Of a stretch of 64,000 nt of DNA, positions 25,610 through 35,152 are shown piece after piece; the stretch's first letter is position 1, and every line of letters begins with the position of its first letter. The translations under genes and the position numbers were made by a program. Origin of the DNA: Mucilaginibacter tundrae (lineage in GTDB: Bacteria; Bacteroidota; Bacteroidia; Sphingobacteriales; Sphingobacteriaceae); the NCBI RefSeq assembly GCF_013408825.1, contig NZ_JACCBZ010000004.1, positions 369,716 through 433,715 of the forward strand. Reading direction: 5' to 3'. The notes beneath the pieces are model-generated. The model saw only the letters and a list, made by a program, of their open reading frames with translations, had not been told where the DNA came from and did not search any database.

Positions 25610-27535
25610 ATGATTAACATTACACTTCCCGATGGCTCTGTTCGTGAATACGACAAGGGCATCACTTCCGCACAAATAGCCTTATCAATTTCTGAAGGTT
25701 TAGCAAGAAACGTATTAGCAGCTGAGGTTGACGGCCAGGTTTGGGACTCAAGCCGCCCGATTGAACAGGATGCTCATGTAAAACTATTAACCTGGAACGA
25801 TACCGCAGGTAAATCAACTTTTTGGCATTCATCGGCACATATTATGGCCGAGGCTTTAGAAGCGCTTTATCCGGGTACAAAATTCGGAATAGGACCTGCT
25901 ATTGAAACAGGGTTTTATTATGATGTTGATTTTGGCGATCGTGAGTTCTCTTCGGATGAATTCAAAAAGATCGAAGACAAGATCATTGAGCTGGCTAAGG
26001 CTAAAGAAGAATTTATCCGCAAGCCGGTTACCAAAGCCGATGCGATTGAATATTTTACTGAGAAAGATGACGAGTATAAGCTCGATCTAATAAAAGACCT
26101 GCCCGATGGTTCAATCACCTTTTATTCACAAGGTGCTTTTACCGATCTGTGCCGCGGGCCGCATATCCCTAACACTGGTTTCATCAAAGCTGTAAAGTTG
26201 ATGAGTGTTGCCGGTGCGTACTGGCGTGGTGACGAGAGCCGCAAACAGTTAACCCGTATTTACGGTGTAACTTTCCCTAAAGCGAGCGAGTTAAGCGACT
26301 ATCTGCATATGATAGAAGAAGCTAAAAAACGCGATCACCGTAAATTAGGTAAAGAATTGGAGTTATTTGCTTTCTCTGAAAAAGTAGGCATGGGTTTACC
26401 ATTGTGGTTACCGAAAGGCACTGCATTGCGTCAGCGCTTAACTAATTTCCTTGAAAAAGCGCAGGTTAAAGCTGGTTATGAGCAAGTTATTACGCCGCAT
26501 ATCGGGCATAAAAACCTGTATGTAACATCCGGTCACTACGAAAAATATGGTGCTGATTCTTTTCAGCCTATAAAAACACCACAGGAAGGTGAGGAGTTCT
26601 TCTTAAAACCAATGAACTGCCCGCATCACTGCGAAATTTATAAAACAAAACCACGTTCGTACAAGGATCTTCCGGTTCGTTTGGCTGAGTTTGGTACTGT
26701 ATACCGTTATGAGCAAAGCGGCGAGCTGCATGGTTTAACCCGTGTTCGTGGGTTTACTCAGGATGATGCCCACTTATTTTGCCGTCCGGATCAGGTTAAA
26801 GAGGAATTTAAAAAGGTAATCGACCTGGTGCTTTATGTATTTAAAGCTTTGGGCTTTAATGATTACACCGCGCAAATTTCTCTTCGCGATCCAGAGAATA
26901 AAGCGAAATACATCGGTACTGATGAGAACTGGGCTTTGGCTGAATCAGCGATAATTGAAGCAGCGGCAGAAAAAGGCTTAAACACTGTAGTTGAATTAGG
27001 CGAAGCGGCATTTTATGGCCCTAAGCTTGATTTTATGGTGAAGGATGCTTTAGGTCGTAAATGGCAGTTGGGTACTATTCAGGTTGATTATAACTTGCCA
27101 GAGCGTTTCGAGTTGGAATACACTGGCAGTGATAACCAGAAACATCGCCCGGTAATGATCCACCGTGCACCTTTTGGCTCACTGGAGCGTTTTGTGGCGG
27201 TATTGATAGAACATTGCGCTGGTAATTTTCCGTTATGGTTATCGCCTGAGCAGTTTGTGATATTGCCTATCTCTGAAAAATATGAAGATTATGCAAAAAA
27301 ACTTTCAGAATCGTTAAAAGATTCGGATATTTGCGGGCTTATTGATTTCAGGGATGAGAAAATCGGTCGAAAGATACGTGACGCTGAAGTTAAAAAGATC
27401 CCATATATGCTGATTGTGGGCGAAAAAGAAGCTGCCGAAGGGATGGTTTCTGTACGCAAACACGGTCAGGGAGATTTAGGAAGTATGAGCATAGAAGATT
27501 TTAAGAAACAAATAATTAAAGAAATAACAGTATAA
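25610..27535 (+). CDS. thrS: Threonine-tRNA ligase
   Basis: 641 aa, full-length cytoplasmic class II synthetase. TGS domain (1-60), editing domain with [11 protein letters not shown] (HxxxH), catalytic core with zinc residues in [11 protein letters not shown], motif 2 ([15 protein letters not shown]), motif 3 ([11 protein letters not shown]), and anticodon-binding domain at the end. It heads the translation operon thrS-infC-rpmI-rplT, a classical order. Confidence 0.97.
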   Translation: MINITLPDGSVREYDKGITSAQIALSISEGLARNVLAAEVDGQVWDSSRPIEQDAHVKLLTWNDTAGKSTFWHSSAHIMAEALEALYPGTKFGIGPAIETGFYYDVDFGDREFSSDEFKKIEDKIIELAKAKEEFIRKPVTKADAIEYFTEKDDEYKLDLIKDLPDGSITFYSQGAFTDLCRGPHIPNTGFIKAVKLMSVAGAYWRGDESRKQLTRIYGVTFPKASELSDYLHMIEEAKKRDHRKLGKELELFAFSEKVGMGLPLWLPKGTALRQRLTNFLEKAQVKAGYEQVITPHIGHKNLYVTSGHYEKYGADSFQPIKTPQEGEEFFLKPMNCPHHCEIYKTKPRSYKDLPVRLAEFGTVYRYEQSGELHGLTRVRGFTQDDAHLFCRPDQVKEEFKKVIDLVLYVFKALGFNDYTAQISLRDPENKAKYIGTDENWALAESAIIEAAAEKGLNTVVELGEAAFYGPKLDFMVKDALGRKWQLGTIQVDYNLPERFELEYTGSDNQKHRPVMIHRAPFGSLERFVAVLIEHCAGNFPLWLSPEQFVILPISEKYEDYAKKLSESLKDSDICGLIDFRDEKIGRKIRDAEVKKIPYMLIVGEKEAAEGMVSVRKHGQGDLGSMSIEDFKKQIIKEITV

Positions 27536-27536
27536 C

Positions 27537-28103
27537 TTGGCATTAAACAAACCTTTCAATAGAGGACCAAGGCTTCCTTTCAAGAAGAAAGAAGCTGAAC
27601 ACAACATTAATCAATTTATAAAAGCTCCTGAAGTTCGCCTTGTTGGTGATAACGTGGAGCAAGGTGTTTTCTCACTACGTGATGCATTAGCCATTGCACA
27701 GGAGCAGGAACTGGACCTTGTAGAGATTTCGCCTAATGCTGTTCCTCCTGTTTGTAAAGTAACAGACTATAATAAGTTTGTTTACGAACAAAAGAAGAAG
27801 CTAAAAGAGATAAAAAGCAATGCCAAACAAACCGTTATTAAAGAAATAAGGTTTGGGCCGAATACAGATGACCATGACTTTGAATTTAAGTTAAAGCATG
27901 CGCAAAAGTTTTTGGAATCTGGCGAAAAGGTAAGGGCTTATGTACACTTTAAGGGTCGTGCAATTGTTTACAAGGAACAAGGCGAGATACTATTGCTGCG
28001 TTTTGCACAGGCATTAGAAGAAGTAGGTAAAGTTGAACAATTACCAAAGCTTGAAGGAAAACGGATGTTTTTAACCGTAGCCCCAAAAGCAGCTAAGAAA
28101 TAG
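27537..28103 (+). CDS. infC: Translation initiation factor IF-3, non-ATG start
   Basis: 188 aa with both IF-3 domains: N-domain [19 protein letters not shown] and C-domain [22 protein letters not shown]. No ATG precedes the conserved domain; the frame opens with TTG at 27537, one base after the thrS stop. Rare start codons in infC let IF-3 control its own translation in enterobacteria (AUU there). A TTG start with no Shine-Dalgarno is consistent with a similar autocontrol. The C terminus is rich in Lys and ends normally. Confidence 0.93.
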   Translation: MALNKPFNRGPRLPFKKKEAEHNINQFIKAPEVRLVGDNVEQGVFSLRDALAIAQEQELDLVEISPNAVPPVCKVTDYNKFVYEQKKKLKEIKSNAKQTVIKEIRFGPNTDDHDFEFKLKHAQKFLESGEKVRAYVHFKGRAIVYKEQGEILLLRFAQALEEVGKVEQLPKLEGKRMFLTVAPKAAKK

Positions 28104-28160
28104 AGATTAGAGACCAGAGGTTGGAGATTAGGTAAACTAATCTTACTTCAGGGTCTGATT
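28104..28160 (+). repeat. Purine-rich hairpin repeat in the infC-rpmI gap
   Basis: AGATTAG-GTAAA-CTAATCT forms a stem-loop, with weaker outer pairing AGACC/GGGTCT. The 25-mer around 28106-28130 (GATTAGAGA...GGAGATT) recurs in inverse orientation near 28911-28935 with two mismatches. It belongs to the same intergenic family as 61567-61625. Confidence 0.6.
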
Positions 28161-28212
28161 AAAGATAATACGTTGCGAAAACGTAGATATAAAACACAAA
28201 TAAATAACGGAT

Positions 28213-28413
28213 ATGCCAAAAATGAAAACCAATTCCAGTGCAAAAAAGCGTTTTAAGCTTACTGGAACCGGTAAAATTGCAAGAAAGAACGCATACAAAA
28301 GCCACATCTTAACTAAGATGTCGACTAAACGCAAGCGTAACCTTACTCACACAAGCTTAGTTTCTAACGCTGATATGGGTAATGTTAAACGTATGCTTTG
28401 TATCGGGAAGTAA
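28213..28413 (+). CDS. rpmI: 50S ribosomal protein L35
   Basis: 66 aa, full length: [20 protein letters not shown], then a Lys/Arg-rich sequence and the ending RMLCIGK. The protein binds 23S rRNA. It is the third gene of the thrS operon, before rplT. Confidence 0.97.
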   Translation: MPKMKTNSSAKKRFKLTGTGKIARKNAYKSHILTKMSTKRKRNLTHTSLVSNADMGNVKRMLCIGK

Positions 28414-28488
28414 TTAAACAAATTTTTTAACCAGGTATTAGAGTATTAAAGTCCTTTAAACGGCACTCACTACCAAAAACAACACGAA

Positions 28489-28833
28489 ATGCCACGTTCA
28501 GTTAACGCAGTCGCGTCGAGAAGACGCCGGAAAAAGATCATGAACCTCGCCAAAGGTTATTGGGGTTCAAGAAGCAAGGTTTATACCGTTGCTAAAAACA
28601 CAGTAGAAAAAGGTTTACAGTATGCTTACCGTGACCGTAAGACCAAGAAAAGAGAATTCAGGGCTTTATGGATCCAACGTATCAACGCAGGTGCACGCCA
28701 ACACGGAATTTCTTACTCACAATTAATGGGTAAATTAATTAAAAGTGAAATTGGTTTAAACCGTAAAGTATTAGCTGATTTAGCGATGAATCACCCTGAT
28801 GCTTTTAAAGCAGTTGTTGACGCTGTAAAATAA
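28489..28833 (+). CDS. rplT: 50S ribosomal protein L20
   Basis: 114 aa, full length: [20 protein letters not shown] and [20 protein letters not shown], then [20 protein letters not shown]. An early-assembling 23S rRNA binder, last gene of the operon, followed by a strong terminator. Confidence 0.97.
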   Translation: MPRSVNAVASRRRRKKIMNLAKGYWGSRSKVYTVAKNTVEKGLQYAYRDRKTKKREFRALWIQRINAGARQHGISYSQLMGKLIKSEIGLNRKVLADLAMNHPDAFKAVVDAVK

Positions 28834-28852
28834 TATAGCCAAACATCATATT

Positions 28853-28884
28853 AAAAAGGCCTGCATAAATGCAGGCCTTTTTTG
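28853..28884 (+). terminator. Strong intrinsic terminator after rplT
   Basis: AAAGGCCTGCAT and ATGCAGGCCTTT pair perfectly and a T-run follows. Confidence 0.9.
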
Positions 28885-28910
28885 TTTTTACAGAAATATG
28901 TAAAACTAAT

Positions 28911-28935
28911 CTCCAACCTCTTATCTCTAATCGCT
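28911..28935 (-). repeat. Inverse copy of the purine-rich repeat
   Basis: Reverse complement of the 28106-28130 sequence with two differences, located just before the promoter of the B12 locus. The two copies bracket rpmI-rplT. Confidence 0.55.
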
Positions 28936-28942
28936 ATATTTG
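28935..28942 (+). promoter_or_regulatory. -7 element of the B12 operon
   Basis: TATATTTG, just before the riboswitch. The expected start is near 28947. Confidence 0.6.
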
Positions 28943-28947
28943 CATCG

Positions 28948-29124
28948 CTTTAGGTTTCCTTACAAATTTATTGTAAGGAATTAAAAGGGAATATGGTGTA
29001 AATCCATAACTGTCCCGCAGCTGTAAGCTCTATAACCAAAGTTCATTCAATTGGTCACTTATCCGGTATTGGATAGGGAAGACCGAACGGAGGGGAGTAA
29101 GTCAGAAGACCTGCCAAGGCATTA
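28948..29124 (+). ncRNA. Cobalamin riboswitch
   Basis: Contains the B12 box AGTCAGAAGACCTGCC (29100-29115), the conserved GGTGTAAATCC-like and ACTGTCCCGCAGCTGTAA stretches (29000-29025), and GGGAAGACC before the box. It lies 100 nt upstream of a BtuB-like receptor gene. Adenosylcobalamin binding should switch off the downstream genes. Boundaries are approximate. Confidence 0.92.
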
Positions 29125-29224
29125 TAATTATTCACAGCTTTCGGGGATTGAAGCTTGGATGTAAATGCTCTTCTAAAGGTGTTTTCATTTCAACCATTTC
29201 CTGTTTGTTGTAAATTCAATCAAC

Positions 29225-31255
29225 ATGCAAAAAACGCTACAATACGATTACTGGCATTTATGGCGAAAATCGAAATGTTATGTGCCGTTTTTTGTTTTGG
29301 GATTGATGCCTTATCATGCATTAGCACAGCAGGATACTGTTAAAAAGCTTAAAGAAGTAAAAGTATCTTCGCCCGTGCTGCCTCAAATACAAACGGTAAC
29401 TCCATCCCAAACGGTTAGTAGCTCCGATTTTATTAAATATAGCGCTTTTACTGTTGCAGATGCCATCCGGAATTTCGCCGGGGTAAACATTCAAGATTAT
29501 GGAGGTATAGGTGGTATGCAAACCGTATCTGTACGTAGTTTGGGTGCCGATAACGTAGCCGTGTTATATAATAGCATTCAATTAAATGATGCCCAAAACG
29601 GCGAGATCGATCTAAGTAAATTTAATCTGATCAATATTCAACAGATAACGTTGTTTAATGCACAGCCGCTGGATATATGCCAGACAGCAAGAGCGTTTGC
29701 ATCTGCTAATGTTTTAGCTATACAAACAATTCAACCTAAATTAAGTGCTGAAAAACCATTTAAAATAATCGCAGGTATTAAAGGCGGATCATTTGGTTTG
29801 GTAAATCCGTATTTGCAATGGCAACAGCGTGTGAGCAAATACTGGTCGTTTGTTATAAATGGCTACGATGAAAATGCTAATGGCAGGTACAAATACAAAG
29901 AAAACGCGGACGGCTCAGATACATTAGCTACGCGGAAAAATTCTGACGTACATACCAAGCAAGCAGATGCCGAGTTGTATTGGGCTAAGTCGGATAGTAG
30001 TAAATTTAACCTTCAATTTAACTTTTATAATTCTGACAGGGGATTGCCATCAGCTGTTGTACTCTATGCTGCGCCCACCACGCAACGGCTTTATAATAGA
30101 GATTATATCATTCAATCCGGCTATCATTACATCGCTAAAAACAGCTTTGAATTATTGCTGAATACGAAATTGTCGCAGAGTACTGTTCGGTATACGGATA
30201 CCGGTGGGGTCTATAATGCAACAGGCATGATCGTTGAGAATTATATGCAGCGCGAAGCGTATCAGTCGGTAGCTATTGCATATCACATCTTATCAAATTG
30301 GAAAGTGTCTTATTCGTCAGATGCTGATATCAGTAACCTGCAATCAGATGCCTACAAATATGATTTTCCTACCAGGCTAAGTTTATTTAATGTACTGGCT
30401 ACTAATTTAACTTTAGGTAAGTGGTTGTTTCAGGGTAATATATTGAATACTTATATTGATGATCATGTAAAGTCCGGTACTGCAGCATCTTCAAAATCAG
30501 ATTACACACAAACTGTTATCGCGAGTTATCATCCTTTAGCTGCCAAAGAACTTGAATTCAGGGCTTTTTATAAAAGTACATTTCGAAATCCTACATTTTC
30601 CGAACAGTATTATTATGCAATAGCGCCAAGGCCTTTAAAACCAGAGTATACATCGCAATATGATGCCGGAGTAGCTTACACCAAAACTACTGACGGTATA
30701 TTGGAATATCTTACTGTAAGCGCAGATGCCTACTATAACAACGTAAAGGATAAAATCATTTACATCCCCACAAGATCACCGGACATTCCATCGGTTGTTA
30801 ATTTAGGTAAGGTTGATATCAGGGGATTGGATGTGGTGCTGAAAAGCCAGTTTAAGCCATTTTATAATTGGAAAGCAAGTTTAACCGCAAACTATACTTA
30901 CCAAAACGCGATAGATATTACTGATCCTACAGACACGTATTACCTTGAGCAGATACCATACACTCCTAAAAATACATTAGCTGTAAACGCAGGTGTTATG
31001 TATAAGCAGTTTGGTGTTTATTATAACCAGATATTGGCGTCGCACCGTTATTACGCGAGTGATAATACGCCTCAATATTATTTGCCGGGATATACTGTAA
31101 GCGATGCTTCGGCGGTATATAATTTCAAGATCAATTCAGTTCCGGTTTTAGCCTCTTTGGAGGTGAATAATCTTTACAATAAAAATTACGTCATCGTTAA
31201 TGGCTTTCCAATGCCCGGGCGATCATTCAGATTCACATTTCAAATCACCATTTAA
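29225..31255 (+). CDS. btuB: TonB-dependent cobalamin receptor (BtuB-like)
   Basis: 676 aa. After a signal sequence (cleaved after ALAQ) comes the plug (SAFTVADAIRNFAGVNIQDYG, VRSLGADNVAVLYNSIQLND) and a 22-strand barrel ending FRFTFQITI. No carboxypeptidase-like domain is present. The direct evidence for B12 as ligand is the cobalamin riboswitch upstream and the BtuG-like lipoprotein downstream by 15 nt. It imports cobalamin or cobinamide across the outer membrane with TonB energy. Confidence 0.88.
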   Translation: MQKTLQYDYWHLWRKSKCYVPFFVLGLMPYHALAQQDTVKKLKEVKVSSPVLPQIQTVTPSQTVSSSDFIKYSAFTVADAIRNFAGVNIQDYGGIGGMQTVSVRSLGADNVAVLYNSIQLNDAQNGEIDLSKFNLINIQQITLFNAQPLDICQTARAFASANVLAIQTIQPKLSAEKPFKIIAGIKGGSFGLVNPYLQWQQRVSKYWSFVINGYDENANGRYKYKENADGSDTLATRKNSDVHTKQADAELYWAKSDSSKFNLQFNFYNSDRGLPSAVVLYAAPTTQRLYNRDYIIQSGYHYIAKNSFELLLNTKLSQSTVRYTDTGGVYNATGMIVENYMQREAYQSVAIAYHILSNWKVSYSSDADISNLQSDAYKYDFPTRLSLFNVLATNLTLGKWLFQGNILNTYIDDHVKSGTAASSKSDYTQTVIASYHPLAAKELEFRAFYKSTFRNPTFSEQYYYAIAPRPLKPEYTSQYDAGVAYTKTTDGILEYLTVSADAYYNNVKDKIIYIPTRSPDIPSVVNLGKVDIRGLDVVLKSQFKPFYNWKASLTANYTYQNAIDITDPTDTYYLEQIPYTPKNTLAVNAGVMYKQFGVYYNQILASHRYYASDNTPQYYLPGYTVSDASAVYNFKINSVPVLASLEVNNLYNKNYVIVNGFPMPGRSFRFTFQITI

Positions 31256-31270
31256 TAATTAAAACTCAAT

Positions 31271-32344
31271 ATGAAATCATTTCGACTCCATTATTTACTC
31301 GGTACAATAGCTCTTGTAGCCGTTTTAACATCTTGCCATAAAGATAAAATTGTTGGTAATCAAGCTACTCCAACCGCCCAAAGAGCCGGTGTTTATATAC
31401 TTAATCAGGGGAATTTTGGTCAAGCAAACAGCTCATTAACTTATTATGATTATACCACAAAAGCTTTAACCGCCGATATTTTTTCATCGGTTAACGGCCG
31501 TGCTTTAGGCAACACTGCAAATGATGCCAAAATCTATGGCTCTAAAATGTATATCACTGTTGATGAGTCAGGAACTGTTGAAGTTGTGAATGCTAAAACT
31601 GCCAAATCTATTAAACAGGTTCAGTTCTTAAATTCTGATAATACTTCCAAAGAGCCGCGCAGTTTAGCTTTTTATAATGGCAATGTTTATATATCATTAT
31701 ATAACGGCACTGTGGCTGTAATGGATACTATAACTTATACTGTAAGCAAATATATTACCGTAGGAAATGATCCTGAACAACTGGCAGTAGCAAACGGAAA
31801 ACTATATGTGGCCAATGGTGGCGGCTTAAATTATCCGGCTGTTGACAGTACGTTGTCTGTTATTAATCTCTCTACATCAGCAGTTATAAAAACCATCCCC
31901 GTAGGGCCTGACCCATATGCGGTAAGCGTTGACAGTAATGGTGATGTTTTTGTTGCCGCTTATGGGGTTTTTGGGACTTCAAACGCATCTTTAACCATTA
32001 TTAACAGCACCACTGATGCAGTAACCTCAAAAAACACTAATTATACCGGGGGGGCATTTTCAATTAACGGCGATAATGCTTTTTATATTGACGGAAATGG
32101 CACTATCAAAATATTCAACGTTAAAACTTTTACGCCGGGCACTACGAATTTTATATCCGACGGAACAACGTTTACAGCACCTTACGCAATTGCTGCAGAT
32201 ACCCTGACGGGTGAAGTATTTGTAACCGACGCTAAAGATTATGCATCAAATGGATTGATATATGCCTTTGACAAAACAGGTAAAAAAGAATACAGCTTAA
32301 CTACCGGAATCAATCCGGGCACAATCGTATTTGTAAATAAGTAA
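31271..32344 (+). CDS. BtuG-like beta-propeller surface lipoprotein
   Basis: 357 aa. Lipobox AVLTSC with Cys22, then repeated propeller blades of the YncE/DUF5074 type (LNQGNFGQANSSLTYYDYTT, YVANGGGLNYPAVDSTLSVI, VDSNGDVFVAAYG). In Bacteroides BtuG is a DUF5074-like propeller that captures B12 with high affinity and passes it to BtuB; the position right after the BtuB-like gene, under the same riboswitch, supports that role. Sequence similarity to BtuG itself is inferred from fold pattern, not aligned. Confidence 0.78.
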   Translation: MKSFRLHYLLGTIALVAVLTSCHKDKIVGNQATPTAQRAGVYILNQGNFGQANSSLTYYDYTTKALTADIFSSVNGRALGNTANDAKIYGSKMYITVDESGTVEVVNAKTAKSIKQVQFLNSDNTSKEPRSLAFYNGNVYISLYNGTVAVMDTITYTVSKYITVGNDPEQLAVANGKLYVANGGGLNYPAVDSTLSVINLSTSAVIKTIPVGPDPYAVSVDSNGDVFVAAYGVFGTSNASLTIINSTTDAVTSKNTNYTGGAFSINGDNAFYIDGNGTIKIFNVKTFTPGTTNFISDGTTFTAPYAIAADTLTGEVFVTDAKDYASNGLIYAFDKTGKKEYSLTTGINPGTIVFVNK

Positions 32345-32395
32345 TTTTTAAGTTTTTTATTTAAAAATTCTTAATTTTATCATATAAATCAGATC

Positions 32396-32968
32396 ATGTC
32401 AAAACAAAACATAAATACACGGAACATTGTACTCGTTTTAATGATACTGGCAGCTATCGCTTTCAGGTTTTTAAGTTTTGAGTACAAAGCATTAAGCAAT
32501 TTTACACCGGTTGGTGCCATAGCTATTTTTGGCGGCGCTTATTTTGCTGACAAATGGAAAGCTTATGTAATAGTATTATTAGCGTTGTTTATCAGCGATA
32601 TCGGCATTAACTATTTATACACTTCAAAATGGGTGTTTTGGTATGGCGGTTCGGCTTGGGTGTATTTAATCTTCGCCATTATGGTATTTATCGGTACCCT
32701 GATTAAAAAAGTAAATGTAGCTAATGTTGCACTTGCTTCACTTGCATCGGTTTGTGTGCACTGGCTGATCATTGATCTGCCGTGGTTATATGGCACTTAT
32801 TATGCACATACGTTAGCAGGTTATGGTCAATCATTAGTCGCCGCTATTCCATTTGAGAAAAATATGGTATTAGGCGATGCTGTATTTGGTGCTATCCTGT
32901 TTGGAGGGTTTGAGATTATACAAAGCAAATACACTTTACTACGCAGTAAAAAACAACTCGCTGTTTAA
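32396..32968 (+). CDS. DUF6580 membrane protein, putative B12-locus transporter
   Basis: 190 aa with about five membrane helices and the conserved start FRFLSFEYKALSNFTPVGAI, AIFGGAYFADKWKAY. The family is annotated only as putative transport protein and resembles ECF S components in size and topology. It sits in the riboswitch operon, 51 nt after the lipoprotein gene, and a terminator follows. A role in moving cobalamin or a precursor across the inner membrane is inference. Confidence 0.75.
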   Translation: MSKQNINTRNIVLVLMILAAIAFRFLSFEYKALSNFTPVGAIAIFGGAYFADKWKAYVIVLLALFISDIGINYLYTSKWVFWYGGSAWVYLIFAIMVFIGTLIKKVNVANVALASLASVCVHWLIIDLPWLYGTYYAHTLAGYGQSLVAAIPFEKNMVLGDAVFGAILFGGFEIIQSKYTLLRSKKQLAV

Positions 32969-32991
32969 TTTAAATATTTTTAAGATCGAAG

Positions 32992-33017
32992 CGATGTGAA
33001 ATTCACATCGCTTTTTT
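32992..33017 (+). terminator. Terminator of the B12 operon
   Basis: AGCGATGTGAA-ATTCACATCGCT stem followed by a T-run (7 T). Confidence 0.88.
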
Positions 33018-33024
33018 TATGAAT

Positions 33025-33032
33025 TAGATTTG
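33025..33032 (+). promoter_or_regulatory. -7 element for the sirtuin gene
   Basis: TAGATTTG, 14 nt before ATG at 33047, immediately downstream of the terminator. Confidence 0.5.
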
Positions 33033-33046
33033 GTTGTATTAAGGCA

Positions 33047-33745
33047 ATGATAAAAAGAGTAGTTGTGCTAACCGGAGCAGGAATAAGCGCTGAAAGCGGC
33101 TTAAAAACGTTTAGAGATAGCGATGGGTTATGGGAGGGTTATAATATTGAAGATGTAGCCACACCACAAGCCTGGCAAAGAAACCCAAAACTGGTTCAGG
33201 ATTTTTATAATATGCGCCGAAAGGATGTATTGGCTGCGAAGCCAAATGCTGCACATTTCGCTTTAGCGAAGCTTGAAGAACAATTCGACGTAACAATCAT
33301 TACCCAAAATATAGATGACCTGCACGAAAGGGCGGGTTCGACCAAGGTTGTGCACTTGCACGGCATTATTACACGTTCGCAATCCAGCATTAACCCAGAG
33401 CTAACTTACCCAATTGAGGGCTGGGAATTAAGAATGGGTGATGTTTGTGAATTAGGCTCGCAGTTAAGGGCTCATGTTGTTTGGTTTGGCGAAGACGTGC
33501 CAATAATAGAACAAGCCGCTAAAATTTGCGCTGACGCGGAATTATTTGTTCTAAGCGGTACCTCATTAGCAGTTTATCCCGCTGCAGGACTTGTTCACTA
33601 TGTAAAGTCGGGTGTAAAAAAGTATATTGTCGATCCTAATGTGCCGGCCGTAAGCAGATTAAGCAATGTGGTTGAATTACAAGCCAAGGCCACCATTGGA
33701 ATACCGAAGCTGGTAGAAGAATTAATGTCGAATAATATTAAATGA
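33047..33745 (+). CDS. Sirtuin-type NAD-dependent protein deacylase
   Basis: 232 aa. NAD-binding GAGISAESGLKTFRD, TQNIDDLHERAG and catalytic His in VHLHG are conserved, with YNMR giving the Tyr-x-x-Arg pair typical of class III sirtuins that remove succinyl or malonyl groups. The zinc CxxC motifs are missing, as seen in some Bacteroidota homologues. The stop overlaps the start of the DUF71 gene (ATGA), so both are coupled. It has its own promoter after the B12-operon terminator. Confidence 0.88.
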   Translation: MIKRVVVLTGAGISAESGLKTFRDSDGLWEGYNIEDVATPQAWQRNPKLVQDFYNMRRKDVLAAKPNAAHFALAKLEEQFDVTIITQNIDDLHERAGSTKVVHLHGIITRSQSSINPELTYPIEGWELRMGDVCELGSQLRAHVVWFGEDVPIIEQAAKICADAELFVLSGTSLAVYPAAGLVHYVKSGVKKYIVDPNVPAVSRLSNVVELQAKATIGIPKLVEELMSNNIK

Positions 33746-34476
33746 TAGTAATGCCTGATAAAATCAAATGCATATTTAATTGGAGTGGTGGTAAGGATAG
33801 TGCCTTGGCATTATATCATTGCCTGAAGAACCCTGGATTGGATATTAAATACATTGTCACCACTATAAATGATGTTGCTAATAGGATCTCGATGCATGGT
33901 GTCCGGACGGAGCTGCTGATCAAACAGGCAGAAAGTATCGGGATACCTTTATATCAAATCCGTTTGCCTGAAATGCCGGGTATAGCAGAGTATAATGAAG
34001 TTATGCATTATCATTTAAGTAAACTCGGTACAGAAGGAATTACGCATTCTATATTCGGCGATATTTTTCTGGAGGATTTACGGAATTACAGAGATGCCCG
34101 ACTAGCCGAAGTAAACATGACGGGCGTTTACCCCTTATGGAAACGTGATACCCGCGAATTAATTAATGAGTTTTTATCTTTAGGATTTGGTACTGTGATA
34201 GCCTGCACCCAGGAAGAATTAGGCGAGCTAGCAGGGCAGGAGATTACTAAACAGCTGATAAATGATTTGCCTGTAACAGTAGATGTATGTGGTGAAAATG
34301 GAGAGTTCCATACCTATGCATTCAAAGGCCCGATATTCAAAGAAGAAATAAAATATAAAACTGGCGAAAGAGTATTTAAAGAGTATAAAGCGCCAATCAA
34401 AGCTGGCGATGATTGTGCTGGAAGTAACCAGGTTAAAAAGTCTGGTTTTTGGTATTGTGATCTACTTCCCATTTAA
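33742..34476 (+). CDS. DUF71/COG2102 PP-loop ATPase (Dph6-related)
   Basis: 244 aa. The PP-loop SGGKDSALAL near residue 18 and GVRTELLIKQAESIGIPL, GDIFLEDLRNYRDARL and ACTQEELGELAGQEI mark the adenine-nucleotide alpha-hydrolase family of diphthine-ammonia ligase. Bacteria lack diphthamide, and a bacterial subgroup has been predicted, from gene neighbourhoods, to work in B12 salvage. The adjacent riboswitch-controlled locus fits that prediction. Start could also be the ATG at 33751. Confidence 0.8.
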   Translation: MIVMPDKIKCIFNWSGGKDSALALYHCLKNPGLDIKYIVTTINDVANRISMHGVRTELLIKQAESIGIPLYQIRLPEMPGIAEYNEVMHYHLSKLGTEGITHSIFGDIFLEDLRNYRDARLAEVNMTGVYPLWKRDTRELINEFLSLGFGTVIACTQEELGELAGQEITKQLINDLPVTVDVCGENGEFHTYAFKGPIFKEEIKYKTGERVFKEYKAPIKAGDDCAGSNQVKKSGFWYCDLLPI

Positions 34477-34900
34477 GGTTCTACAATTCAGCGTGCATTT
34501 TTAAGATACTTTCCAATTATCATGCACATCACTTATGGTAAATTCACTTAATTATCATCCGGCTGTTTAATATTCATAGTGGTCTAAGGGTAGGTATTAC
34601 CCCTTCTATAGATGCAATGTTAAAAACTATTAATAGCGTCTTTTTCATTAATACTATCAAATTATTTAAAAGAATGTCGTATAAATGTTCTATAAGTTAA
34701 CCAAATATAATTTTTTTTGATTTATAACATTAAGTAAATCAGCTATATTGATTGATTTTGTGAACAAATTGTATAAATGATTTGAGAAATATATTTACCA
34801 GTGATTAAATGCGTTTAGATGGCGGTAGGGTGTTGCCAAATTAAATTCTGTTTTAATATTTAAATATTTATTAAACAAATACTTACATTAATTATATGAT
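34477..34900. other. AT-rich intergenic stretch without recognisable gene
   Basis: About 420 bp between the DUF71 gene and a small minus-strand gene. A short hairpin (GGGTA/TACCC, around 34588-34605) is the only structure noticed. No tRNA, riboswitch or promoter pair was recognised. Confidence 0.6.
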
Positions 34901-35149
34901 CTAATAGTTATATCTAAAATATGTTTCCTTAAAATCCTTCCTCATTTCTTCAAAACGAAGCGATACGGTTTTTAAAAAGGCTTCATCAAGTATTTCAAAT
35001 ACACTGTTTACACCATCGGTTAAATCCATTTCCGGTATTTTGTAACTCTGTTCAATGCTTCCCTTCTCAATCTTAATAATAAACTTCTGGTTCATATTAA
35101 GTATTGATATTTTAAAGTCCGGGTGCGGTAATTCTGCGATAATTCTCAT
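34901..35149 (-). CDS. Small conserved-type hypothetical protein
   Basis: 82 aa, acidic-basic mixed, beginning MRIIAELPHPDFKISILNMN and ending FRYNY, with a beta-rich first half and a helical second half. It starts 3 nt after the stop of the CrtA-like gene and is thus co-transcribed with it. No known motif. Confidence 0.65.
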   Translation of the reverse strand: MRIIAELPHPDFKISILNMNQKFIIKIEKGSIEQSYKIPEMDLTDGVNSVFEILDEAFLKTVSLRFEEMRKDFKETYFRYNY

Positions 35150-35152
35150 AAT

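Noticed and set aside
33047..33745. Sirtuin as a member of the riboswitch-controlled B12 operon
   Set aside because: A strong terminator (32992-33017) and a separate -7 element lie between them. The sirtuin name CobB has no bearing on this locus.
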